From assembly GCA_013397115.1 (NCBI GenBank), contig VWZW01007179.1, forward strand, positions 1,670,176 through 1,734,175: a stretch of 64,000 nt of DNA, in the 5' to 3' direction. Below are positions 45,501-57,800 of the stretch, one piece after another. The notes beneath the pieces were generated by a model. The model was given only the letters and a program-made list of their open reading frames with translations, was not told the origin of the DNA and did no database searches. Source of the DNA: Edolisoma coerulescens. Its lineage: Eukaryota; Chordata; Aves; Passeriformes; Campephagidae. Numbering within the stretch: the stretch's first letter is position 1; every line of letters begins with the position of its first letter. The translations under genes were made by a program, and so were the position numbers.

Positions 45501-48500
45501 ACATAAATTACTACAATTTTCAATGTTTGCATGTTAGAAATATCCCAAGTTCACAGGTAACCAATTGCAATTTAAATGTAATTTAATGTTCATGTGCTGA
45601 TAAGAACTCAAACTGACACCTAGGCAAATATATCTGAGCATAACATACATGTTCCAAAGTCCCTGTAATTGGCATTAGACCCAGAACCTTTGAACCTGTC
45701 AAATTAACCTGCACTTCTTGGATTGCTGGGTGAGTGACAAGCTCAGCTCGCTGTAAAACCCTCAAGAACACCAAATTCTCTGTTTTGAGCTGTCCACAGC
45801 ACTGACAGCTTTTACCATTTAATGCAAGAAATAAAGTGCCCATTCTATCCCTGAACTATTCCAGAGCTCCTTCACAAGTCAAAGCAGCTGGTCAGCTTAT
45901 TCAGAGGATGTCAATCCCTCACTCTTCAGTGGAATTTAACAAAGAGTATTTGAACTTGGCTTTGGTTTCCACCTTGGCAAGAAGGGGACACCTCAGAGGA
46001 GTTTTCAGAACTGGTATTTTGTACCTCTCCTGTTACACTTACTCTCTTACCTTTAGTAAAGAGGGGTGGCCAAATTTTATTCAATGCATCCTGCTAAGTA
46101 TTTCTGAAAGAAACAGAAGCTAAAGTTACAAGGAGAAAAGCTGCTGCATTAAGACTGGAGCTTGATTTTGGTCTCGAATCACAACTCTATTCTGCCTTTT
46201 TCTACTTTTTCTCCTATGACCAGTCATGGTTCATGTAGGCACATAGAAACAAACAAAACATCCAGTACTTGTAGCAGGTGACTATAAAACACAACAGGAA
46301 GGTGTCAGGGAGTTTGTCCATTTATTTACACGGAGAAGGTCCATGTTTCTGAAATGTTGTGTTGGCTTATCAAAATGTTACTCACATCCAGACGGTAAAG
46401 CAATGTTGAAATGTAATTGCACTGTTTCATGGAGGAACCCAGGAAGCTTGCACAAGTTCATTTCAAATCACATGCTGGAGGAGCCAAGCCTGAATTGAGT
46501 AAGGAGGATTTGGCATAAGACAGACAAGACAATCTCTGTCTCCAGCATACAAAGCCTGGTCCCTGTGCTCGTTCTGGGCACTGCTGGGTGCTGGACCCCA
46601 GAGGGCAGATGGGTGAGACCAGCTCTGAGTCCCCATCACTCAGCAGCTCCTCTGAACTTCACAGCACTGCACTCCCAGGCCACAGAACAGGAGCTGTGCT
46701 CCAGCTGTGAGGTAGCAGGAGCCTGAAGAATGGTTTTCAAGTGTGGAAGATCCTATGCAGAAAGGAGCCTTTAACAGACTTAACCAGAGCATGAAGAGCT
46801 CGACAGAGGCGTGAGTTAAGGTGACAGCCGGATATTTGGTGTGAGTCACAGGCAGGATGGGATGTTCTGGAGTGCCCAAGGGCAGAGGAATAGCAGACAA
46901 GCAAAAGACTAAGCTCTCTTAAAGCTGCTCAAGGACAGGGTTTTGCTGAATTAGCTGTAATATAAAAAATACTGTCTCCTCATTTGACTTATTAAAAATT
47001 TCTGTATCTAAGCCCTAAATTAGTAGAGTTGTCCAAGCTTGCCATGTGTCTGAGCACCTCCTTGTGCACTTATTCACATGCAGATGCCCCATCACAGGTA
47101 CTGACAAACTGTGAACCCAGAGTGGTGGGAGTTGTGTGGACAGGGCACCAGAGCACTGATCCCCTCTGCAACCCCAGAGGAGTCTGGGCAGAGCTGTTGT
47201 AGGGTGTCAGTACTTTGACTAAGGGTATTTATCTCTTTGTGACTACAAAAACAATCACCCTCATAACAAGGACTGAGTCTAAAACAGAGAGGTGAGAGAA
47301 AGGAAGTGTCAACAGTAAGATGTTCACCCTTTCTGTGAGAGAATACAGAAAATGTTAAAAAGCATTTAAATCAGGTCTTGCAATGTTAATGGAAAAGAAG
47401 AAAAGAATAGGACTCCTCTCTAATTATGTCTAGCTGTGCTTGGAATTTTTGGTCAAAAAGATTAATCATAGGGTCAGAATTTGGGAAACTTCAGAATATT
47501 TTTCATATAACCAAATGCTAAACATTGGTACATATCAAATATTTCTAAGGCATGAAGTCATCCTTAAAAAAAGTTTACCAACACAATGCAACAATAAATG
47601 TAATATAATACCCAAAGTGTTATGATAATACAACATTCTTCACATTCCTTGCTAAGTTAGAGGAGTAAGACACAGAGGCAAAGCAACTTACCCATGTCAT
47701 GCTCTAAGTCCAGGCCAGAAGGGAAGAGAAGATGCAGATCCTTATTCCTCGCTGCAAAGCTGAGAGATCAGGTTCTTCTTAAATCCCTCCATTCTTCATT
47801 AACATACATAAATATTCTCACTCTATCCTTCCTTTTTCCTCTTTCTTTGTGTATTTGTGTTGTAGTTCTGCATATTTCACTGTTTCCTCATGGAAGGAAT
47901 AAAGCACCCATAAATACAGCCTCGAAACGTGCCACATAAAATGCTTTTCAAATGACTTTGTTCTCATTTCCTTTGCATTCGTGGTTACTTTGCATCTTAC
48001 ACAGATTGATTTACAGGTCAAATGAAATGATAACTCTGAGCCTGCATTGCCAAGTCAGGATGGAATTACAGGAAGAAACAAAGCAACTTCTCACAGCACC
48101 AAGGAACATCCCTGTATCAGCCCTTGGGTCTTGTTAAAGAAGAGGAGAGCTTGTGCAATATTTGAAGGGAAGGAAGACAAATGCATCATAAATAAAAATA
48201 CTGCATTACATTGTACTGAATAAAGGCATGTTTCTCTACAATTAGCAGGGATCACAGCCTGGCTTGCTACACATAGGAAGCACAGAGACAGCAAAAGTGT
48301 GAAACAAACTATACAGATGCAAGTTTGAAAGAGGCTATAACACCAATTCCAACAGGTTTGTTATTTGCTAGTTTTTTCTCTGTTTAGAAAAGCCTTGGTA
48401 CCACATTAGGAGTGGCCACGGTGACAGAGGCAGCCCACGTCACTGGAAGGATAGAAACTTGTGGCTTACAAGGTCTACCTAAGCTACTTCCCAAATTCTG

Positions 48501-51500
48501 GGTAGAATTTAAGATTCTAACAGATGAAGTCTCACATGATATGAGTCAGGAATTATCAGCCTCCTTATAAATGACTTCTACCAGTGCCTTCAATACCTAA
48601 AATGTAAATTATCATTATTGTAACAGAGACAGGGAAGGAAAAGGGGTATTTTCTGATGCTGGCAATTTTCTGGAAATGAATTTTCCCTTCTTCCTCTCTC
48701 TTCCTATTATTTATTTTAATTAATCAGCAAGCAAACATCTCATAAGCATCTGTTTGAGATGGTTTCACAGAGGACTAAAGTTCAATGGAATGAAATATAC
48801 ATCTGATATACATCTGATTTAGATGCATTAAAATGATTCAATGAAAATTCCAGTGACTGAGTTGTATTAACACATTTGGGTGCCCGAAATCTTGGCACTT
48901 TGTAGTGACAAATCCAGATACATGCTAAAAACAGCAACATGCTTATAGGGCACAGAGGAATTCTTGCTGAACAGAATTCTAAAGGACACAACACACGCTG
49001 CCATTACCTTCCCTTTGAAGCAGCATGAACAGCTGGGGGTGACTCAAATTCAGGCATATTTCGATGGAGGAATTTGTTACTAGGCCAAGTCCCACCCCTC
49101 TTCTGGAAGCTGTTCCCTGAAGCAGCCACAGCTGAACCACGCACGAAGCAGTTCCTGAACTGCCAGTCCTTGCTAAGGCCTTGTGAACATCTGCACCAGT
49201 TAAACCTAGCTCAGCAGCTGGAAACTGGAAATTCTGGCAGTAACTGAGCTGCTCCACATGGAAATCCCCAACTCCTGCTGTGGGAGCAGCACTCTTCTGA
49301 AGGAGGTCGCACACACACGAGGAGGTGGGAACTGGTTTGGCCATTTGTCTTTAATTCATTGCACACAAATCAGCAGATTCAGTGAGTCACAGCAATGACA
49401 CGACTTACAAACAAGCTGGCACAAAAATATGCATTTGGTCAATTATAAAACTCCTCTTTTATTATGTCTTGAATACAGTGAGTTGCATTCCAGCAAGCAC
49501 AAACCAGGAAAGCAAATGGCACGGAGCTGACAGATCAACACTGAAGTTCCAAACTGAGGATTACTCAGGTCGTCCCCACTGAGGCATCTCCTGAAAATGC
49601 CTTCCTGGCTGAGCAGCCCTCAGACTGATGGGAGCAGGTAGGATGGGAGTTTCCAGGTAGGCAGGAAGGAGATAGAATCTGTATTTTAAAGGAAGGAGCT
49701 GCTCTGAGGAGGTAGCAGGGCTGACCAGCCTGCAAGACCAGCAGGCTTCGGCTGCACAGGCTAAACACAGTTACAAGAGAAGAGAACTTGGATGGGGTGC
49801 AATGGCTCAGTGCTGTAATACCTGACTGTTTTACAGCTTCTGTGCTTACACAAATTCTAACATCGACATTTGCTCCTTACTTTTCATTGCATTTTTCTTG
49901 AACAGGAGGCTCAGAAGCCCTTAGCTCACACCACCAGCAAAGAGAAGGCTCCTGGGTTCCCAACACCTACTTGGAGTGTGAGATCATGCTCAGGAGAACC
50001 AGAGAAACGTGCTGTGCTCTGCCCACAGAAACAAACGCCCAGTCCAAGCCAAAACAAACAGCTCAGTGACGAGTACTAACGTAGGCTGCCCCAAATTTAG
50101 GGTTACAGATCCACTGACAATCAGCCAATGGAGACACTGTGTAAAGCAATTGTTTTGATAAAGTAAAACCTCTGAACACCAAATATTGTACAGGGGGAAA
50201 AAGGCTCTAAATGAGAGCTTTGACAATTGCAGTCTAACACAACAGACTGAAATATTCTCATGCTTATCCACATTTGCAAAATCCAACATGTTCATTGTGA
50301 TCTTACTTCACAAAGAGCCTCTGATACCATTTAACACACCTGCATAAGTGTATTTCCTTTTAAGTTCTTTTAAAGTACTTTTACAGGAATGTAAGAATCT
50401 ATGCTACAGTACTGTGACATTTCTTAAATCCTCCAAGGAACAAATAAGAAACCCTTTTTGGCAATACAAAAACCTCATCCTTTCTACCTGGATTTACTGT
50501 TTTGACATTTCTGTTAGTACAAATCCTCATTTTATCAATGATCATCATCTAATATTTCTATACCCCAAAGAGAAATGTAACCAATCCTGTTAATTTACAA
50601 TTAACATTTTCATATCAAATCATCTCAGCAGTTACACACATCCATGAATAAAATCACAGAAGGTGATGCATAGCACTGAGCACCAGTTTAACTGCAGCAT
50701 TCCAGTAAAGGCTGGTACTAACATGGAAGGCAGGAGTCACCTGGTTCAGAGCTTACAACACTAAATAGATACATTTACGGTAGAAATAATTTTTAATTCT
50801 TTATAGAGACAAAAGAGATAAAGGGACAGAAAAGATAAAATCTCCCCTATCACAGGATATCCAGTCATCCCCATAAGCTGCCACTCAGGAGATGCAAATG
50901 GCTCCTGAATAAATGCAGATCAAGTATCTGAATTTTGAAGTCTGAATCCATTTTTATTATATTACAGACATTAAACACCCGAGATGAATTTCTAACCCTC
51001 TCAAAGACAACAGTGAACATCTACAAAAGACTAGTGAGCTGTCATTACAGAAATCAGTAAAAAACAAGTGTATTTCATAAATCAACTGGTACTGGCAAAC
51101 ATAGATTTAATCTTTCTAGACAGGAAATATGCAAGAACAGAATTGCTCAGAAGATTGGCAGTGTCTGGTTACACAAACACAACCAGGCTACACCAGCAAA
51201 AGGGTATTACTTTCTTGCATTCTGATCATTTCTGAATCAACAACTCTAAATCCTTCTTTACCGCCAATATGAAAAGCAAAGAGTTGAAATAATTATTAGC
51301 AAAACTTCTCTGTGCAAAAACATGATTCAAAGCTTTGTTTTCGGCACTAAGGTTATTTCTTGGACTTTCTATGCAAAACTGGCATAAAGAATTCTCTTCC
51401 TAACATCACAGCCATCTGTCCCATCTGTTGGGGGTAATAAGCAAGAGCAAAGAATTCTCAAACCAACTGACAAAAAAGACAATTTAGGCATAAATCCAGA

Positions 51501-51655
51501 TTTAGGCATACCAGCAACTGACTGAAGGAATTATTAACATGATGCAGTAGAAGAGAAACAAAAGTTGTGACCCTGTATAACTACTGATTATTTTAGAAAT
51601 ACATACACTTTTAAAATTTGTATTAGCTATACTGAAAACTATCCTCTACTTATAT
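42588..51655. other. Intergenic stretch between SDR42E2 and VWA3A, no gene recognised
   Basis: About 9 kb of moderately AT-rich sequence. The 5' UTR exon and promoter of SDR42E2 (copy 2) and the 3' UTR of VWA3A should lie here, but I could not fix either. There is no CpG island. The longest reading frame (48979-49344, minus strand, 121 codons) shows no known motif and no splice or context support. No clear repeat was identified. Confidence 0.5.
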
Positions 51656-51820
51656 TTAAACTTCATAGAGTTCAGGGCTTGATTTACTTTGAACCCTGCA
51701 AAATCTGAAAGTGGAGTCAGTGCAGCACTTATCATCTGCAACTTCTTGTCTTGCCAGCAGTTGTGACAACGAAGAATAAATCTTCTCTTTTTCTGCTTGA
51801 AGCTGGAAGCTCTGAGCACA
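51656..51820 (-). CDS. VWA3A: VWA3A last exon (inferred)
   Basis: 165 nt including TAA. Encodes CAQSFQLQAEKEKIYSSLSQ, then LLARQEVADDKCC, ending SSPELYEV. Chosen because a branch-like CACTAAC and tract CTGCTTCTTTTCAAAG precede it and the entry phase is 0, as the previous exon requires. An acceptor further upstream (TTTTAG near 51883) would enter out of phase or hit a stop. A cassette exon between the last two exons cannot be excluded. Confidence 0.65.
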   Translation of the reverse strand, partial: CAQSFQLQAEKEKIYSSLSQLLARQEVADDKCCTDSTFRFCRVQSKSSPELYEV

Positions 51821-54800
51821 CTTTGAAAAGAAGCAGGTTAGTGGTATGATTCTAAACCTCTTCAGCATCTTTTCTTCATCTAAAATTTAATCCTACAAAT
51901 GAAGCACATGAATACTTTTAAAAATACAACTCAAAATATATAAACTGCATAGCCTCACTATCACCACTGACAAAATAGTAATGGAAAAACAATACAACTT
52001 AAACTGAAACCAAGTTTCTTTACTTACATGTTTAATGGGGCTACAGTGCTTTGCACCTTCTGCAGTTTTAACAGGAATGCCTTCCTACACACCTCACAGG
52101 CAATACAGCTGTCCTTGGAATGTTGAAAGACAGAGACAGCTGTGGAACAGCAGCCTTTACCTTGGCATGCCTGTAACAACTTCCTTGCTCCTGCAGGATG
52201 GTTTTATATCTGCTCCCTCTCCAAGCATCTCTCATGAGTGATCAGCCCTTAAATGCTGAATTCTGCACTCTCAGACACGCTCACACTCACTGACTCTCAC
52301 ATGCTCAAACACACCCTTACACACTCACAATCATGCACAATCCTTGATGAGTATCTTGGCAGGCCAACGTTCTCTCGTGCAACTCTGCAGCTGTGCGCCC
52401 ACTGTTCTTCCTCCAACAGTCTGTGACAAAAACTTCTGTCTTGTTTAACCCTGAGAAGGTTCCACCCAGCAGTTTCTCTTTTCCTGTGGGTTGTACTTTG
52501 CCCATTTAAAAGCAGCAGGATGGCTCGGGGAGAGGTTTAGTTTGCCCAGCTGCCTCTCCCACCACTCTGCAATGGTAGTCCCATGTTTGCTGAGGCTGTC
52601 TTTGCTGCTAGTGGGGTCTTTTTTCAGTCAGCCTGGTTCATTGAACAGGTAAATCATGCAGCCCATGCAGCAATTGTTATTACAGCCATTACACCTGGTT
52701 CTGATTCCTCAGGTGCTTAACTGCTTGCTAGACCATTAATAGCTACAAATACACATCTGCCTTGCTCTTTTGGCCCCAAGCAGGTCTCTTTGAACTGTTC
52801 TTTGGATTTATTGGGTTTCACTGTGAACTATCTCAGCTAAGAACTGAAATCACTACAGACATTTTCAACTTTGGAAAAAGTCACATCTAGAAATGATTAC
52901 ATTTAATAAAATATTACCCTTCTGCTGAAATACATGAACTATACATAAACTATGATGTAAATGTGGTGACTGTTTACCTGAGCACTTTTTGGAGAGCCAG
53001 AGTTGTCCTTTTGGTTTGTGTTCCATTTTTCAAGCAATAATCTGTTTGAAAGGAAAACAAACCCCAAAGAATTACAGCAGTTTTTCACAGGGGCATAGAG
53101 TACCTTGGAGTCTTTGGTTAGCCCTGTCCTTGTGTGACTTTTCATTGAGGAGCTATAATGCTTTCTAAAGCTTTTGCAGGTACTTTTCCCTGATACTCCT
53201 ATTGAATTGGTGCTTTCTGGTTCTGCATTGGCAGTTTAGGAAGGATAACAATGAAGAAACATAAGGATCAATACAATTTAATTGTCCTTCATTCCCATTC
53301 TAGATTCTATTCTATTCTCCAGATCTATTTGTTATATAACAGATATTGGAAGTCAGATATTCTTGTCTTCATTCCATGAAATAATAAATACAAAGATTCT
53401 TGATAAATACTCACCTCCAACATTTTGCCTGCTTTAAGAAACTTCTAGCTTTTGTTACTTCTTGAGTAAGTTTCTTTAAATCATCTCCTTCAAAGTACGG
53501 GAAAACTGGATCCTGAAAAAATACTTAAAATATTTTACTTTAACTTGCACCTATTTTTTTCTCTTTCACCAACTTAATTAACTGATCCCAAGCTCTAAAT
53601 TTCCCTTCTCCTAGCCACTTGCAAGAAGGTCTTGGTCCTACAAGGAGAGAGCAGAGCAAGCCTAGATTGAACCTGGTTCTGTTCAGTAACATTTTCTGCT
53701 GTGGCAATCCCTGAGGTCTCAGGCTGGAGAATTAATGTGCTAAGCACCATTTAAGGGTTTTACAATTAAATGAAACACAAGATGGCAAGGATAAGAAGAC
53801 ACAGTAAAAGCTAAAGTTAGCTTAAAACCCACATCCAGACACATGATATATATTTTACTTCTCTTTCAAAACCTGTACTGCCCTGTGTATTCCTTTCATG
53901 GGCTTGGGCACCTCACCAAGGCAGTTAGCAGAAAGGCAAAGACAGATATTAAGATTTCTCCTTTTGGTTTCAATGTGAAATATCTTAGAAATTTTGAATG
54001 ATTTTTTCCTCATTATGTGTCTTTTTTAAATGAAGTTTCTCTACTGATGAAGAACTAAGTTGCAATGAAACAAAAGAAACCAATTTATTGAACATACATC
54101 CTCACCATCCAGGCCCTCTGTCAATATTCTGTGTGCTGCTAATTGCCCATCTTCACCTCCAGAACTGCAGTGGAAGCGCCCTCCTGTTTGGGAAGCAAGC
54201 TTCTTCAGGAATTCTACAGCTCCTCTGTTAGCACAAAGTAGAAAGCTAATTATGAAAACTACTTTTCCAAAAGCAACAGCAAAAGAATTTCTAAGAACTC
54301 CTCAGAAATATTACATCGAAACAAATAGGTTGGAGGACATGATTATAAATCCTGTATGAAATGTGGGTCATGGAGCCCTTACCTGTGTCAGAACAACCTC
54401 CCCTGTTACCATCTTGTCACAGACTTCTGACAATAAATAAAGCAGTAATTTTAAGAGGTTTTTTGTTGTTCTTGCAAATTATCACATACCTGTCTGCACA
54501 GCTAAAACAAATGGTGTGGATTTTAGTATCTTGTTTCTTTCTCAATCTTCCAATTTCTTTCAAAATCAGACTGCAGCTGGTGTCTGGTTTTCCATCAGTC
54601 AACAGATACAGTGCCTCTACACCCTGGAAACTGAGAGCCTTCTGAAAAGCAGAAAATAAGCTTAAATAATTGGTACATTTCTATGAAAAGCTATACTTCA
54701 GAACAAAAATCCAGCTATTTAAGACAATTTTGTATTTGCCACATCATTAATCAACTTAGTTTTGTCTTTTCATTTTCACTACTTAGGAAGGAGATCAAGG

Positions 54801-57800
54801 ATATAAATTTGAAAATTTAAGTAGAAAATTTGCAGCATAAGACAACATATTTATAAGCAGGGCATTGCCAAAAACTGACTCATTGAAATAAGAAAATTAA
54901 CTGGTTTAAAAGATTTTTACATCATATTTTATGGGAGTTAAAGGTGTTTAATGTCTGAAAATCAGGCTCACTAGGACTTCAATGAATATTATGCAAATTT
55001 GCTACAGTAATTGACTCAGTGGACATCTCTGTACTGCAGACATGGCTTACAGCTCTACTGGACCTGACTCATGATGAATGCCATCACATTTATTTAGAGA
55101 TTGTGCAAGGATGTCTGGAAGAAGAATCATTCATTAAAGGCAACATTTCTGTTTTGAATCCAATTTTAAATCTCATGAAATTGCAAGTTCAGTTTTAAGT
55201 TATTATTACTAGTTAATTTCTACACTGAGAATTTTTATAGGAGAAAAGTTTCTTCACCTGTAACTGAAGTTCAAGAATTGAACTCAAAACCTGTGAGATT
55301 CCAACAAACACTGCTTATTTAAAATCCTGTTTGGGTCAGAGCAACACATCACAGCCACAGTTGTACATAAACATCATTTTGAGCAATTGGCTGTTCTCCT
55401 TCTCCAGTATTCTTCGAACACAAATATTACCAAAACTATTGATATTTGGTTTTTTTTAAAACTTAGTATGAGCAATTAATTCGAGTATCTATGAGCTCTG
55501 GGGCCAGAAACAGTGACTTGATTTCTGCACTGCTCAGTGATTTGCAGATAAAACTGCTGTGCACTTTGACACAATCATTTCCTAGAACATTTCCAGTCAG
55601 GTGGGAGTGTTTCACCACGAGACACGCTGTGCTCTCCAGGCTGTGGCACACCAACCTGTAAAGCTGTGAGGATGCAGGAGCTGCCATGAGCATGGCACGT
55701 GGAAGCCCACTGCACAGCTTCATGGCAGGTTTTATCAGTTGCCTCTACGAGATGCTCTTTCCAACTCTCTGTATTTTCTGCAAATCTCAGCAGGTTAAAC
55801 CTGAGGGGAAAGATGACCCACAACATTTAACCCCAACCAATGCAACGAGTCCCTTTGGATAAGGCAGTTTTGAAATAAGTAAATAAATAGAATTTAAAAA
55901 AAACCCCAAACACAAAAGTAAAAAACCCCAAACCCAACCAACCCCCTCCATGCAAAAGCCTAGTGTTAGATAAAGATGTTCAGAAGAGTCAAAAAGTGTA
56001 TCTTACTTGGCATGAACAAAAATCTATGGGAATGCTGAGCCTAAAAGGGTAAACATCATCAGCCTATGGCAGAGGCTCAGATCTTGGAGAGTTTAGAACT
56101 AAAAACTGGTAAAAGCAACAGAAAAAGCAGTTCTTGTCACATGCACATTACACTCTAACATGTAATAATTACTTGAATTGTGTTTCAGTGCTCTATTACT
56201 GTAATTATTAAGCAATCTGATTACATAATAATGAGAGCAGATTTCAGTCTTTATCAGTCATTCACCATACCTGACTTTATTTTTTCTCAGCTGTTCCCAG
56301 ATAAGAGAGGTAAGTTCTTTTGTGACAGGTGGCAAATATGGGTCCATGGAACCAGATGTATCAATCAGAACACAGACATTTGCTTCCAAAATGGTACCAA
56401 ACAGTCTTCGGCTGCCTGGGCCAGAACATTAAAACTAATTAAGAGTTATTACACAGGCTTATTTTATTGAGCAGAATGTAAATCTTCAGTCTTTAGGGGT
56501 AATTCTGGCCACACTTCTACATAATTAAGTCTAATCTATGTGGCAATTAGGTGGTTAAAGGTTAATAATAGAAAAGTCTTCTGCCATTTCAAATCTAGCA
56601 CTATCAAGCATTAATTACTACCTAATTGTAGTAACTCACATTAAATAATTTGTAACTCCTTTACAAAAAATTAAACTGTTTCCCAACAAAGATCTTTATG
56701 AGCAACAGAGAGATCCCAACAGCCTTCACCAGCAGTGATGCTGAACTTCTAAGTAGGGCACATTCTTACGTGCAGAAAAGCTAATTTTGCTTGTACACGT
56801 TACTGCATGTATGCTGTTGATAGAAAGCTTCTGCTCTGTATTCATGAACACACAAAGAGCAAAAACGAATTATCTGCCAGCCAGCGAGATGTTCATCAGC
56901 TGCACAGATGCTGAATTCTCTTATATTCACAAAAATAAGTGTTAAAATTTCAATGAAACGCGGGACAGAGAACCTTTATTCATATTGGAGGTTCAGGTTT
57001 ACGTTCAGGTCTATTCTGCCAGGAACAGCAGACAGAAGGGTTTGTGCACATTTCAGTTGTGCTTCACAGAAAACCAGAGGCACACCAATACCTGAGAGGA
57101 GCCACTGCAGCCTCTGGATGTAGCGCTGCAGCACCTTCCCCAGTTGTGCTGTGTGGGCTTCCAGTTCTTTGGGCTGAAACTGCAGATGCTTCACAACCCC
57201 CTGGAAAAAATCAGTTTGTACAAGAGCATCTTACTTCAGGAAATCAGAGCTCAGCTGCTGTATATGCAATGCTGGCATTAGAAATCAGGGAGATTTTTGT
57301 CTTTACATCTATAAAATAGGGTAAGAAAAATTCTGTGACTCTGCTGCCTGCACTGAGCTGCCTGTGCTTCTCTCCAGTCATTACACAAACTGAAACAATC
57401 GAGATCCAACATTTTCCCAGTTTCAACTCACACATGATTTTGAAAAGTTTTACTTAAATTTTAAAAATTAGTTTTCATACTGTATAAGCAGAGGAGATGT
57501 TACACATTCTAAAGAACATGCAGCTTGGACTTCAAACACATTCAATGGTTCTTTGTGGTGAAAAAAAACCTTCTCCAGCTTCCTACTAGAAGTACAATTT
57601 AGAAAGAACAGGGAAGAGTGGAGAGCACATCACACTACAAAGCCAGAAACATCAATCAGCATCCACTAAACAAATAAAAAGCCTTTCAATAATGCAGGTA
57701 CCTGACATCTGCAAAAACCTACATTGATTTCTGCACTGGGGAAGATGGAACAGTATTTTGCTGATACTTTCTTGTGCAGAGACTCCACAGTTTTCTTCTG

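Noticed and set aside
48979..49344. 121-codon minus-strand frame between SDR42E2 and VWA3A
   Set aside because: Begins with ATG but has no known motif or supporting splice or promoter context; its length is within chance for about 9 kb of moderate GC.
52317..52505. 62-codon minus-strand frame in the last VWA3A intron as a constitutive exon
   Set aside because: Acceptor-side phase is 1 while the preceding exon ends in phase 0, so inclusion breaks the frame. Kept only as a possible alternative exon.
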